From the NCBI GenBank assembly GCA_002441465.1, contig DJWE01000005.1, positions 3,248-34,087 of the forward strand: DNA of 30,840 nucleotides, given 5' to 3'. The position numbers were made by a program, and so were the translations under genes. The notes beneath the pieces are model-generated. The model made no database searches. It saw only the letters and a program-made list of their open reading frames with translations, and was not told the DNA's origin. The DNA is from Propionibacteriaceae bacterium UBA6238 (lineage in GTDB: Bacteria; Actinomycetota; Actinomycetes; Propionibacteriales; Propionibacteriaceae). Below are positions 16,228 to 23,398 of the stretch, in pieces; the first letter of the stretch is position 1; every line of letters begins with the position of its first letter.

Positions 16228-18309
16228 ATGACCGATTTCACCTGGACGGAGCTGGACCAACGGGCGGTGGACACCGCGCGAGTGTTGGCCGCGGATGCGG
16301 TGGAGAAGGTGGGGAACGGTCATCCGGGGACGGCGATCTCGTTGGCCCCGTTGGCGTACCTGTTGTATCAGAAGGTGATGACCGGGGATCCCTCGGATCC
16401 GCGGTGGGTGGGCCGGGACCGGTTCGTGCTCTCGATCGGCCATTCGTCGCTGACCCAGTACTGCCAGTTGTTCCTGGCCGGGTACGGGTTGGAGGTTGAG
16501 GATCTGGCGTCGCTGCGGACGGAGGGTTCGCTGACGCCGGGGCATCCGGAGTTCGGGCATACGGCGGGTGTGGAGTGCACGACCGGGCCGCTGGGCGCGG
16601 GCGTCTCCGACGCAGTGGGTTTCGCGATGGCGGCGCGGCGGGAGCGGGCGTTGCTGGATCCGACGACGCCGCTGGACCAGGCCAGCGTGTTCGACCGGAC
16701 GGTCTACTGCATCGCCGGTGATGGCTGTATGCAGGAGGGTGTGGCTTCGGAGGCGTCCTCGCTGGCGGGTGCACAGAAGCTGGGCAACCTTGTCCTGATC
16801 TACGACGACAACCGGATCTCGATCGAGGGCGACACGAAGATCGCGTTCACCGAGGACGTCGCGGCCAGGTACGCGGCGTACGGCTGGCATGTGCAGAGCG
16901 TGGACTGGACCAACGGCGGTACCGGCTACACCGAGAACGTGCAGGCGCTGTATGAGGCGATCGAGGCCGCCAAGGCGGTGACGGATCGGCCGTCCTTCAT
17001 CAAGTTGACCACGGTGATCGGGTGGCCGTTGCCGACCAAGGCCGGCGATCACTCGGTGCACGGCGCGAAGCTGGGTGCCGCGGAGATCGCCGGGCTGAAG
17101 GAGCAGCTCGGGTTCGACCCGGAGGTGAACTTCGCCGTCGAGGAAGAGGTGCTCGCGCACACCCGCGGCCAGGCGGCTCGGAACGCTGCCGCGGCGAAGG
17201 CGGTCTGGGATCCGGCGTTCGCGGCGTGGATGGCCGGGAATCCGGATCGGGTCGGGCTGCTGGAGCGGCTCGCGGCGCGGGAGTTGCCGGAGGGTCTAGC
17301 GGCAGCGTTGCCGGTCTTCGCGGCAGGGAAGAAGTCGACGCGGGCGGCGTCCGGCGAAGTGCTCTCGGCGATCGCGGACGTGATGCCGGAGTTGTGGGGC
17401 GGTTCGGCCGACCTGGCCGGGAGCAACAACACCACGATGAAGGGCCAGCCCTCGTTCCTGCCGCCGGAACAGAGTTCGCATGAGTTCACCGGTAGCTACG
17501 CGGGCCGCACCCTGCATTTCGGGATCCGCGAGCACGCGATGGGCAACATCGTGAACGCGATCACCATGTCCGGGCTGACCAGGTGTTACGGCGGCACGTT
17601 CCTGGTGTTCGCCGACTACATGCGCGGCGCGGTCCGTCTCGCGGCCCTGCAGAAGGCGCCGAGCATCTTCGTGTGGACGCACGACAGCATCGGCGTGGGG
17701 GAGGACGGGCCGACCCACCAGCCGATCGAGCACCTCGCCTCGTTGCGGGCGATCCCCGGGCTGGACGTGATCCGTCCCGCGGACGCGAACGAGACCGCGC
17801 AGGCCTGGTATCAGGCGTTGTCGCACACCGACCGGCCTTCGGCGTTGATCCTGTCCCGTCAGGACCTGCCGGTGATCGATCGCGACGCCGAAGGGGTCGC
17901 GTCCGCGTCCGAGGTCGCCAAGGGCGGCTACACCCTCCTCGACGCCGACGGTGAGCTCAAGGTCGTGCTGATCGCGACCGGGTCCGAGGTCGGCGTCGCC
18001 GTCGCGGCCAGGGAGCAGCTCCAGGCCGAAGGGATCGGAACCCGGGTCGTGTCCATGCCCTGCCAGGAATGGTTCAACGCCCAACCCGCCGAATACCGCG
18101 CCACGGTGCTGCCGGCCGGTGTCGCCATGGTCGCGGTCGAGGCCGGTGTGCCGATGGGCTGGCGCGACTATGTCGGACCCGCAGGTGAGATCGTCGCGAT
18201 CGACCACTTCGGCGAATCGGCCTCCGGGAACCTGCTGTTCACCAAGTACGGCTTCACTCCCGAGCACGTGACCGAGAAGGCGAAGCTCGCGTTGTCCCGA
18301 ATCGGCTGA
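16228..18309 (+). CDS. tkt: Transketolase
   Basis: This 693-residue, full-length thiamine-diphosphate enzyme of the non-oxidative pentose phosphate pathway moves two-carbon ketol units between sugar phosphates. It shows the N-terminal GNGHPGTAISLAPLAY, the cofactor-binding GDGCMQEG starting at G164 and ending near YDDNRISIEG, the pyrimidine domain with GIREHAMGNIVNAI and the conserved EDGPTHQPIEHLASLR, and the C-terminal domain ending IDHFGESASGNLLFTKYGFT. The ATG has a strong GAAGGAAGG about 6 nt upstream. Third codon positions are mostly G in the first two thirds and shift to mostly C towards the end. The EamA transporter gene follows one base after the stop. It is not near other pentose phosphate genes in this window. 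Confidence 0.95.
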   Translation: MTDFTWTELDQRAVDTARVLAADAVEKVGNGHPGTAISLAPLAYLLYQKVMTGDPSDPRWVGRDRFVLSIGHSSLTQYCQLFLAGYGLEVEDLASLRTEGSLTPGHPEFGHTAGVECTTGPLGAGVSDAVGFAMAARRERALLDPTTPLDQASVFDRTVYCIAGDGCMQEGVASEASSLAGAQKLGNLVLIYDDNRISIEGDTKIAFTEDVAARYAAYGWHVQSVDWTNGGTGYTENVQALYEAIEAAKAVTDRPSFIKLTTVIGWPLPTKAGDHSVHGAKLGAAEIAGLKEQLGFDPEVNFAVEEEVLAHTRGQAARNAAAAKAVWDPAFAAWMAGNPDRVGLLERLAARELPEGLAAALPVFAAGKKSTRAASGEVLSAIADVMPELWGGSADLAGSNNTTMKGQPSFLPPEQSSHEFTGSYAGRTLHFGIREHAMGNIVNAITMSGLTRCYGGTFLVFADYMRGAVRLAALQKAPSIFVWTHDSIGVGEDGPTHQPIEHLASLRAIPGLDVIRPADANETAQAWYQALSHTDRPSALILSRQDLPVIDRDAEGVASASEVAKGGYTLLDADGELKVVLIATGSEVGVAVAAREQLQAEGIGTRVVSMPCQEWFNAQPAEYRATVLPAGVAMVAVEAGVPMGWRDYVGPAGEIVAIDHFGESASGNLLFTKYGFTPEHVTEKAKLALSRIG

Positions 18310-18310
18310 G

Positions 18311-19255
18311 CTGACCACGATCACAACCACCCGAAACCAGCGGCTGCGCGCCAACGGGGCGCTGCTGCTGGCCTCGGCACTGTGGGGCTTCGCGTTCGTT
18401 GCGCAGCGGGTCGGGTCGGGGCACGTCGGCCCTTTCACCTTCACCGCGGTGCGCTTCGCCCTCGGTGCGTTGGTGCTGCTGCCCCTGATCCTGCTGCGCG
18501 ACCGCGTCCGGGGGGTGCCGAGGCGCAAGCGGGTCGCGGCCACCCGGGCCGTGGTGCTGCCGGGGATTCTGGCTGGCGTCCTGCTCACCATCGGGGTGAA
18601 CCTGCAACAGGTCGCCCTCATCGACACGCCGGCCGGGAACGCCGCGTTCATCACGGGGCTGTACATGGTCTTCGTCCCGGTGATCGCGGCGTTTCGTGGC
18701 CACCGCAGCAGCCTGGCCACGATCGTTGGCGTGGCGGCGTCGCTGGTCGGGCTGTACCTGATCAGTGTCTCCTCTGACCTCACCGTCGGGCGGGGCGAGC
18801 TGCTGCTGATCATCTCGACCGTGTTCTGGGCGGTGCAGATCCTGGTCATCGAGCGCTACAGCGGGCAGCTGTCCGCGCTCCGATTCGCCACGGCGCAGTT
18901 CCTCACCTGTGCGGTGCTCAGCAGCATCGCCGCCCTCGCTTTCGATTCGGCGCCGTTCACGGGCCTCGATCTCGCCATCGGGCCGCTGCTCTACGGCGGA
19001 CTGGTGTCGGTGGGCATCGCCTACACGCTGCAGGTGGTCGGGCAGCGGCACGCGCTGGCGACGCATGCCTCGCTGATCATGGCCACCGAGTCGGTGTTCG
19101 GCGCGCTCGGCGGCGCGCTCCTGCTGCAGGAGTACATGGGCCCGCGCGAGTACGTCGGGGCCGCCTTGATGATCGTCGGGATCATCGTGTCTCAGTTGGG
19201 CCTGCCGGCTGCGCCGCTGGAGAACCTCGGGGACGAGGCCGAGCCCGCCGCCTGA
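18311..19255 (+). CDS. EamA/DMT-family transporter, apparently starting with CTG
   Basis: This drug/metabolite-type transporter has about ten membrane helices in two EamA repeats. The first ATG, GTG or TTG in frame is GTG at 18449, but starting there would delete a typical first helix. The frame is open upstream and encodes LRANGALLLASALWGFAFVAQRVG, which is what EamA proteins begin with. Between the in-frame stop at 18269-18271 and that helix the only near-start codon at a sensible place is CTG 18311, one base after the transketolase stop, giving MTTITTTRNQ and 314 residues, normal for the family. Translation is probably coupled to tkt. A frameshift or sequencing error is an alternative. The cargo is unknown. 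A palindromic repeat follows the stop. Confidence 0.8.
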   Translation: MTTITTTRNQRLRANGALLLASALWGFAFVAQRVGSGHVGPFTFTAVRFALGALVLLPLILLRDRVRGVPRRKRVAATRAVVLPGILAGVLLTIGVNLQQVALIDTPAGNAAFITGLYMVFVPVIAAFRGHRSSLATIVGVAASLVGLYLISVSSDLTVGRGELLLIISTVFWAVQILVIERYSGQLSALRFATAQFLTCAVLSSIAALAFDSAPFTGLDLAIGPLLYGGLVSVGIAYTLQVVGQRHALATHASLIMATESVFGALGGALLLQEYMGPREYVGAALMIVGIIVSQLGLPAAPLENLGDEAEPAA

Positions 19256-19297
19256 TTCCTCACGGCTCGCGAAGGCCGAAGCGACGAGGTTCGGAAC

Positions 19298-19373
19298 GGG
19301 ACATTTCTGACTCGCACGACGCTCGATTCGACGATTCGGTGTGGAGTTGGGCGCTTCGAGGCAGGAATGTCCC
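19298..19373. repeat. Palindromic intergenic repeat, copy 2
   Basis: This 76-bp element runs from GGGACATTTCTGACTCG to CGAGGCAGGAATGTCCC; the ends are inverted copies (15 of 17 match). The CTCG/CGAG pair inside the ends differs from the other copies yet still pairs. It fills the gap between the convergent EamA gene and the Rv0428c-like gene, whose stop is 11 bp away. Confidence 0.8.
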
Positions 19374-19384
19374 GAAACGCCGGG

Positions 19385-19912
19385 TCAGGTGGACTCGTGG
19401 AATCCGAGTCGAAGCAGGGCGGCGATCATGTCGGTGTCGCAGGTGCGCACCTGAATGCTTCGCGCGTCGTGGTGGCTGGCCCACCAGGCAAGCGCGAGCA
19501 GGTCAGGTCCGGGGCCGGCGGTCACCCATTCACCCTCAAGGTGGGCCGGACCTGGTGGATCGGCCTCCCAGTCCTGCGGCGCGACGGGGTCGAGCCCGTC
19601 CAGCAGATCGCTCAGACGGGCCACGAACACGCGTCCTGCCACGCCGGCGGCAACCGCCATCCGATCCAGCTCGACTCGTGAAGTGCGCAGCGGATCGCGT
19701 CCCCGGGGGACCCCCACCGCGCGGCGGGCCACAACCTCGGGCCACGTGACGGTGTGTTTGACGCCTCGCCGGTCGCGCAGGACCAGCCGGACGGCGTCCG
19801 CTGCAACGACGACACCCACCAGATCACCTTGCCCACCGTCGGCGAGGACGCGGCGCAGGCTTACCCTGCTCCCTACCGGCGGTGTCTGCGCGCTGGGATC
19901 TCGGCGGGGCAT
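19385..19912 (-). CDS. Rv0428c-like SH3-type domain protein, possible reduced acetyltransferase
   Basis: This 175-residue protein resembles, at residues about 14-70 (GSRVSLRRVLADG, VVVAADAVRLVLRDRRGVKHTVTWPEVVARR), the small barrel domain at the N-terminus of actinobacterial Rv0428c-type GNAT proteins. Those are about 300 residues and carry an acetyltransferase domain behind it. Here only about 100 residues follow, ending MIAALLRLGFHEST, which recalls the last GNAT helix and strand (a LGF ending), but no acetyl-CoA loop is seen. It may be a reduced or distinct relative. ATG at 19912 has GGGAG 10 nt upstream. It is divergent from fdxA by 70 bp and convergent with the EamA gene across repeat copy 2. 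Function unknown. Confidence 0.65.
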   Translation of the reverse strand: MPRRDPSAQTPPVGSRVSLRRVLADGGQGDLVGVVVAADAVRLVLRDRRGVKHTVTWPEVVARRAVGVPRGRDPLRTSRVELDRMAVAAGVAGRVFVARLSDLLDGLDPVAPQDWEADPPGPAHLEGEWVTAGPGPDLLALAWWASHHDARSIQVRTCDTDMIAALLRLGFHEST

Positions 19913-19938
19913 GTCCCATCATCTCCCGTTGTCAGTTG

Positions 19939-19944
19939 TAGAGT
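19939..19944 (+). promoter_or_regulatory. -10 box of fdxA-dapC
   Basis: TAGAGT followed by G, like the boxes before the nucleoside operon genes, lies 38 nt before the fdxA ATG. The leader carries CCAGGAG (AGGAG 8 nt before ATG). No proper -35 box is seen at 17 bp; TTGTCA at 19929-19934 is too close. Confidence 0.35.
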
Positions 19945-19982
19945 GCTGCTCAGTTTTGCAGGAACGACCCAGGAGCCGGCCC

Positions 19983-20303
19983 ATGACCTACGTGATCACT
20001 CTTCCGTGTGTGGACATCAAGGATCTCGCGTGCGTCGAGGAGTGTCCGGTCGACTGCATCTACGAGGGCAATCGGATGCTTTACATCCACCCCGACGAGT
20101 GCGTCGACTGCGGGGCCTGCGAGCCGGTCTGCCCGACCGAGGCGATCTTCTACGAGGACGACGTGCCCGCCGACCAGGCCGAGTACTACGACATCAACGT
20201 GCACTTCTTCGACGAGATCGGGTCGCCCGGCGGTGCGGCGAAGCTCGGCGCGGTCGACTACGACCACCCGACTGTCGCAGCCCTGCCGCCGCAGGGCGAG
20301 TGA
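19983..20303 (+). CDS. fdxA: 7Fe ferredoxin
   Basis: This 106-residue seven-iron ferredoxin carries one [3Fe-4S] and one [4Fe-4S] cluster. Cysteines are at 9, 17, 21, 25, 40, 43, 46 and 50. By analogy with Azotobacter FdI, C9, C17 and C50 hold the 3Fe cluster and C21, C40, C43 and C46 the 4Fe cluster. The segments ACVEECPVDCIYEG and DECVDCGACEPVCPTEAI are characteristic, and an acidic tail typical of actinobacterial and Thermus-type 7Fe ferredoxins follows. It is a soluble electron carrier; its partners are not shown. The gene overlaps dapC by 4 bases (GTGA), an arrangement also seen as fdxC and dapC in mycobacteria. The ATG at 19983 has AGGAG 8 nt upstream. Confidence 0.95.
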   Translation: MTYVITLPCVDIKDLACVEECPVDCIYEGNRMLYIHPDECVDCGACEPVCPTEAIFYEDDVPADQAEYYDINVHFFDEIGSPGGAAKLGAVDYDHPTVAALPPQGE

Positions 20304-21409
20304 GCGGATTCCTGGCGGGCAGCCTGCCCGATTTCCCCTGGGACTCGCTGAACGCGGCGCGGGCTCGCGCTCGCTCGCATCCGGACGGCATCGTCGACCT
20401 CTCGGTCGGCACTCCGGTCGATCCGACTCCGGAGATTGCTCGGCGCGCGCTCGCCGAGGCCGCGGACGCAGCCGGCTATCCGGCCACGTGGGGGACGCCA
20501 ACTCTGCGCGCGGCGATTATCGGCTACCTCGCCCGGCGCTGGGGTGCCGTGGGTCTCACCGATGAGGACGTGCTGCCGGTGATCGGCACCAAGGAACTGG
20601 TTGCCCTGCTGCCGACGCTGCTCGGCGTGGGTGGACGCACGATGGTGATCCCGACCACCGCCTACCCGACCTACGACGTGGGCGGACGGATCGCAGGCGC
20701 CGAGGTGATCGCGACCGACGACCCGTCCCGGTTGGCGGACCTGCGGCCCGCGCTGGTCTGGATCAACTCACCGGCCAACCCGCACGGGGAGATCCTCGGA
20801 CCCGCGCGCTTGCGCGAGTGGGTCGCGGCGGCCCGTGGCGTCGGGGCGGTGCTGGCGTCCGACGAGTGCTACGGCGAGTTCGGCTGGGACGCCGAGCCTT
20901 GGTCGGTGCTGAACCCGCAGATCAACGACGGCTCGATCGAGGGCCTCTTGGCCGTCCATTCGCTCTCGAAGCGCTCGAACGTGGCCGGGTATCGCGCCGG
21001 CTTCGTGGCCGGTGACCCGGCGGTCGTGCGTCCGCTGCTGGAGGTGCGCAAGCACGCCGGCCTGATCGTGCCGGATCCGGTGCAGGCAGCCATGTCTGTC
21101 CTGCTCGACGACGATGACCACGTGGCGCAACAGCGAGGACGCTACGCGCGCCGGCGCGCACGGCTGCGTCCGGCCCTTGAGGCAGCGGGCTTCCGGGTCG
21201 AGCACTCCGAGGGCTCCCTGTACCTGTGGTGCACTCGGGACGAGGACTGCCGGGCGAGCGTCGACCGTCTGGCCGAGTTGGGCATTCTGGTCGCTCCGGG
21301 GGAGTTTTACGGCGAGGCCGGCCGACGGCATGTTCGGGTCGCGCTTACCGCGACCGACGAGCGAGTGTCGGCCGCGGCCCAGCGGCTGATCGAGGCGCCG
21401 CACTCCTAG
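20300..21409 (+). CDS. dapC: Succinyldiaminopimelate transaminase
   Basis: This 369-residue PLP-dependent class I/II aminotransferase acts in the succinylase branch of diaminopimelate and lysine synthesis, making N-succinyl-diaminopimelate from its keto precursor and glutamate. It shows the N-terminal FPWDSL, the cofactor-contacting GTKELVALLPTLL, NSPANPHG (NPTG-type motif), SDECYGEF, and the PLP lysine K224 in HSLSKRSNVAGYR, the motif typical of actinobacterial DapC. The C-terminal VRVALTATDERV is also conserved. The GTG at 20300 overlaps the fdxA stop, so the two are translationally coupled. dapD and dapE lie 1-2 kb downstream, separated by a cell-wall lytic gene on the other strand. Repeat copy 3 begins one base after the stop codon. 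Confidence 0.93.
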   Translation: MSGFLAGSLPDFPWDSLNAARARARSHPDGIVDLSVGTPVDPTPEIARRALAEAADAAGYPATWGTPTLRAAIIGYLARRWGAVGLTDEDVLPVIGTKELVALLPTLLGVGGRTMVIPTTAYPTYDVGGRIAGAEVIATDDPSRLADLRPALVWINSPANPHGEILGPARLREWVAAARGVGAVLASDECYGEFGWDAEPWSVLNPQINDGSIEGLLAVHSLSKRSNVAGYRAGFVAGDPAVVRPLLEVRKHAGLIVPDPVQAAMSVLLDDDDHVAQQRGRYARRRARLRPALEAAGFRVEHSEGSLYLWCTRDEDCRASVDRLAELGILVAPGEFYGEAGRRHVRVALTATDERVSAAAQRLIEAPHS

Positions 21410-21410
21410 C

Positions 21411-21485
21411 GGGACAAAACTGCCACCAGTAGCGCCGTGGAACGCCCTGGGCGCTCAGTAGCCCCATCAGAGGCAGAAATGTCCC
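21411..21485. repeat. Palindromic intergenic repeat, copy 3
   Basis: This 75-bp element runs from GGGACAAAACTGCCACC to AGAGGCAGAAATGTCCC. The ends pair over GGGACA...CTGCC, and an inner AGCGCC pairs with GGCGCT. It starts one base after the dapC stop and ends 25 bp before the stop of the convergent lytic-type gene, so it occupies nearly all of this gap. Confidence 0.8.
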
Positions 21486-21510
21486 GGAATGATGGCGGGC
21501 CCGCGCGGTC

Positions 21511-22374
21511 TTAGCGAGGCGTCGGGCCCGAGAAGACGAGCTTCACCTCGTTGGTGGTGTCGCTGGGCCCGGAGCCGACCCAATCGGCCAGGCCCGAGCG
21601 CGAGTGGGTCCAGGAGTAAGGCCCTACCTGAACTGAGGCCAGCCCATAGGTGGCGGTGTTCGCGATCGCCAGGTGAGCGACTGCCCAGGCGTTCTGCGGG
21701 CTGTTCGCCGTCACGGTGAGCGTGTTGTCCGCCCGTCGCACCGAGATGGAGTCCGCTCCGACGGTCTTGACCAGGAAGGCGCGCATGCCGTCCGGATCAG
21801 CCGATGCGGGCGAGCTGACCACGCAGGCGAACGACGCCGGGGTCTCGCCGGTCAGCGAGCTGGCCAGGGTGCGCGCGTTGGGCACGTGACGGCGGTAGGC
21901 GTCGGGGTAGGCGCTGCGCTGGACAGCCTGCGCGACGTCGTTGATGTCGGCCGTCTGCCACTTCGCGACCCGCTCCATGGCCTTGTAGAAGGTGTTCGTG
22001 GAGTACCACGGATCCATGATCTGGGCCTCAGTGCCCCAGCCCTTCGAGGGTCGCTGCTGGAACAGGCCGAGCGAATCGGCGTGGCCGTAATCGAGGTTGC
22101 GGATGCCCGACTCCTGGTACGCCGTGGCCAAAGCAATGGACGCGGCCCGCGGCACGAGTCCGCGCTTGATCGATATCCCCGCGATGATCGAGGCGTTGCG
22201 CGCCTGGGCAAGGTCGACGGTAGTTGTGCGATCACCAGCTGTCGCCGTGCAACGGTCATCGATGGGCAGCGGCGACTTGTTGTAGTTGGCCCACAGCGTG
22301 ATCCCGCCGGCCACCAGGGCGAGAACCACCACGATGCCGAGTAGCGCCCACAGGGTCGCCTTGGCCGCCTTCAC
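21511..22374 (-). CDS. Membrane-anchored lysozyme/transglycosylase-like protein
   Basis: This 287-residue protein has a signal anchor or uncleaved helix at about 8-29. The outer domain contains ALATAYQESG with Glu88 and then DSLGLFQQRPSKGWG (about 100-114), which resemble the catalytic Glu and substrate-groove motifs of the lysozyme-like fold. Similar actinobacterial proteins are usually annotated as hypothetical, sometimes as 'heavy metal transporter', which the sequence does not support. The C-terminal 100 residues (from about SADPDGMRAF) form a second, unassigned domain. The start is GTG with GAGG 5 nt upstream and no earlier start in frame. It follows dapD by 64 nt on the same strand, so peptidoglycan work fits the context. 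Activity is inferred. Confidence 0.72.
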   Translation of the reverse strand: MKAAKATLWALLGIVVVLALVAGGITLWANYNKSPLPIDDRCTATAGDRTTTVDLAQARNASIIAGISIKRGLVPRAASIALATAYQESGIRNLDYGHADSLGLFQQRPSKGWGTEAQIMDPWYSTNTFYKAMERVAKWQTADINDVAQAVQRSAYPDAYRRHVPNARTLASSLTGETPASFACVVSSPASADPDGMRAFLVKTVGADSISVRRADNTLTVTANSPQNAWAVAHLAIANTATYGLASVQVGPYSWTHSRSGLADWVGSGPSDTTNEVKLVFSGPTPR

Positions 22375-22438
22375 CGGTGCCTCAGGCGTCGCGCCGTCGC
22401 GATGCCCGCGACGGCGTGATCAGGTGGCGGCGGTGAGA

Positions 22439-23362
22439 TCAATTGTCGTGCAGCGCGGTGTTGAGTTCGACGCCCGAACCCGCGCGCGAGCGGGCCTCGA
22501 CCGCACCGGTCAGGGAGTTCCGGATGAACAGCAGCCCGCTTCGCCCACTGAGTTGGAGCGCTTTGACCACCGCGCCTCCGGGAAGGCTCACCTTGGTGCC
22601 TGCGGTCACGTAGAGCCCGGCCTCCACGACGCAGTCGTCGCCGAGCGAGATGCCCACACCGGACTCGGCCCCCAGCAGGCACCGTTCCCCGATCGTGATC
22701 TGTTCCTGGCCGCCGCCGGACAGCGTGCCCATGATGGACGCGCCACCGCCGATGTCGGAGCCGTCGCCGACGACGACGCCGGCCGAGATTCGGCCCTCCA
22801 CCATCGACGTCCCCAATGTTCCGGCGTTGAAGTTCACGAACCCCTCGTGCATCACGGTGGTGCCCGGTGCGAGGTGCGCGCCGAGCCGGACGCGATCGGC
22901 GTCCGCGATCCGTACGCCGGTGGGCAGCACGTAGTCGGTCATTCGGGGGAACTTGTCCACCCCGTAGACCGCCACCGGGCCACGCGCGGAACGCAGAGCG
23001 AGGCGGACGTCCTCGAAGCCGTCCACCGCGCACGGGCCGAAGCTGGTCCAGACCACGTTCGGCAGGATGCCGAACAGCCCGGTGAGGTCGATGCTGCGCG
23101 GCGCGCACAGTCGGGTGCTGAGCAGGTGCAGCCGAAGGTAGGCGTCCGGCACGTCGGCGGGTGGCGCGTCCAGGTCGATCCGGACCAGCTGCGGGACGCC
23201 CTTCACCCGCCGCTCTGCGTCGTGCTGTCCGGCGGCGACCAGCGCCGCGGGCGCTTCGAGCGTGGTGGGCTCGCCGAGGGCAGGGGACGGGAACCAGGTG
23301 TCGAGGACCTGGCCGGACTCGTGGATGGTGGCCAGGCCCCAGCCGTACGCGGGTCGGGTCAT
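22439..23362 (-). CDS. dapD: Tetrahydrodipicolinate N-succinyltransferase (actinobacterial type)
   Basis: This 307-residue enzyme transfers succinyl from succinyl-CoA to tetrahydrodipicolinate, the first step of the succinylase branch of diaminopimelate synthesis. It has an N-terminal domain (TRPAYGWGLATI) and a central left-handed beta-helix of hexapeptide repeats, about 165-265, with VRIADADRVRLGAHLAPGTT, then MHEGFVNFNAGTLGTSMVEGR and the substrate-site segments IGGGASIMGTLSGGG and GAESGVGISLGDDCVVEAG. It is expected to be a cytoplasmic trimer. The length and motif order fit the mycobacterial-type DapD rather than the shorter E. coli type. The ATG is preceded by a leaderless-type TAGGCT box at 7 nt and is divergent from dapE. 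Confidence 0.93.
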   Translation of the reverse strand: MTRPAYGWGLATIHESGQVLDTWFPSPALGEPTTLEAPAALVAAGQHDAERRVKGVPQLVRIDLDAPPADVPDAYLRLHLLSTRLCAPRSIDLTGLFGILPNVVWTSFGPCAVDGFEDVRLALRSARGPVAVYGVDKFPRMTDYVLPTGVRIADADRVRLGAHLAPGTTVMHEGFVNFNAGTLGTSMVEGRISAGVVVGDGSDIGGGASIMGTLSGGGQEQITIGERCLLGAESGVGISLGDDCVVEAGLYVTAGTKVSLPGGAVVKALQLSGRSGLLFIRNSLTGAVEARSRAGSGVELNTALHDN

Positions 23363-23369
23363 GACGGCC

Positions 23370-23392
23370 AGCCTACCCGGGACGGATAGGCT
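23370..23392. promoter_or_regulatory. Symmetric bidirectional leaderless promoter of dapD and dapE
   Basis: AGCCTA (23370-23375) and TAGGCT (23387-23392) form an inverted repeat, so each strand carries TAGGCT. It lies 7 nt before the dapD ATG on the minus strand and 6 nt before the dapE ATG on the plus strand. The two starts are only 36 bp apart and neither has a ribosome site. Both messages should begin at or next to their start codon. Confidence 0.65.
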
Positions 23393-23398
23393 CGGCGC

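Noticed and set aside
14280..16274. Minus-strand open frame of 664 codons under pulA
   Set aside because: It is antisense to the catalytic barrel of the debranching enzyme. The part in the pulA-tkt gap (FHIWMDASLRSHLLL) looked slightly protein-like, but it has no start signal and no family that I recognise.
17296..18849. Minus-strand open frame of 517 codons under tkt and the EamA gene
   Set aside because: It is antisense to two well-supported genes and carries no domain. The G-ending codon bias of tkt removes stop codons on the other strand.
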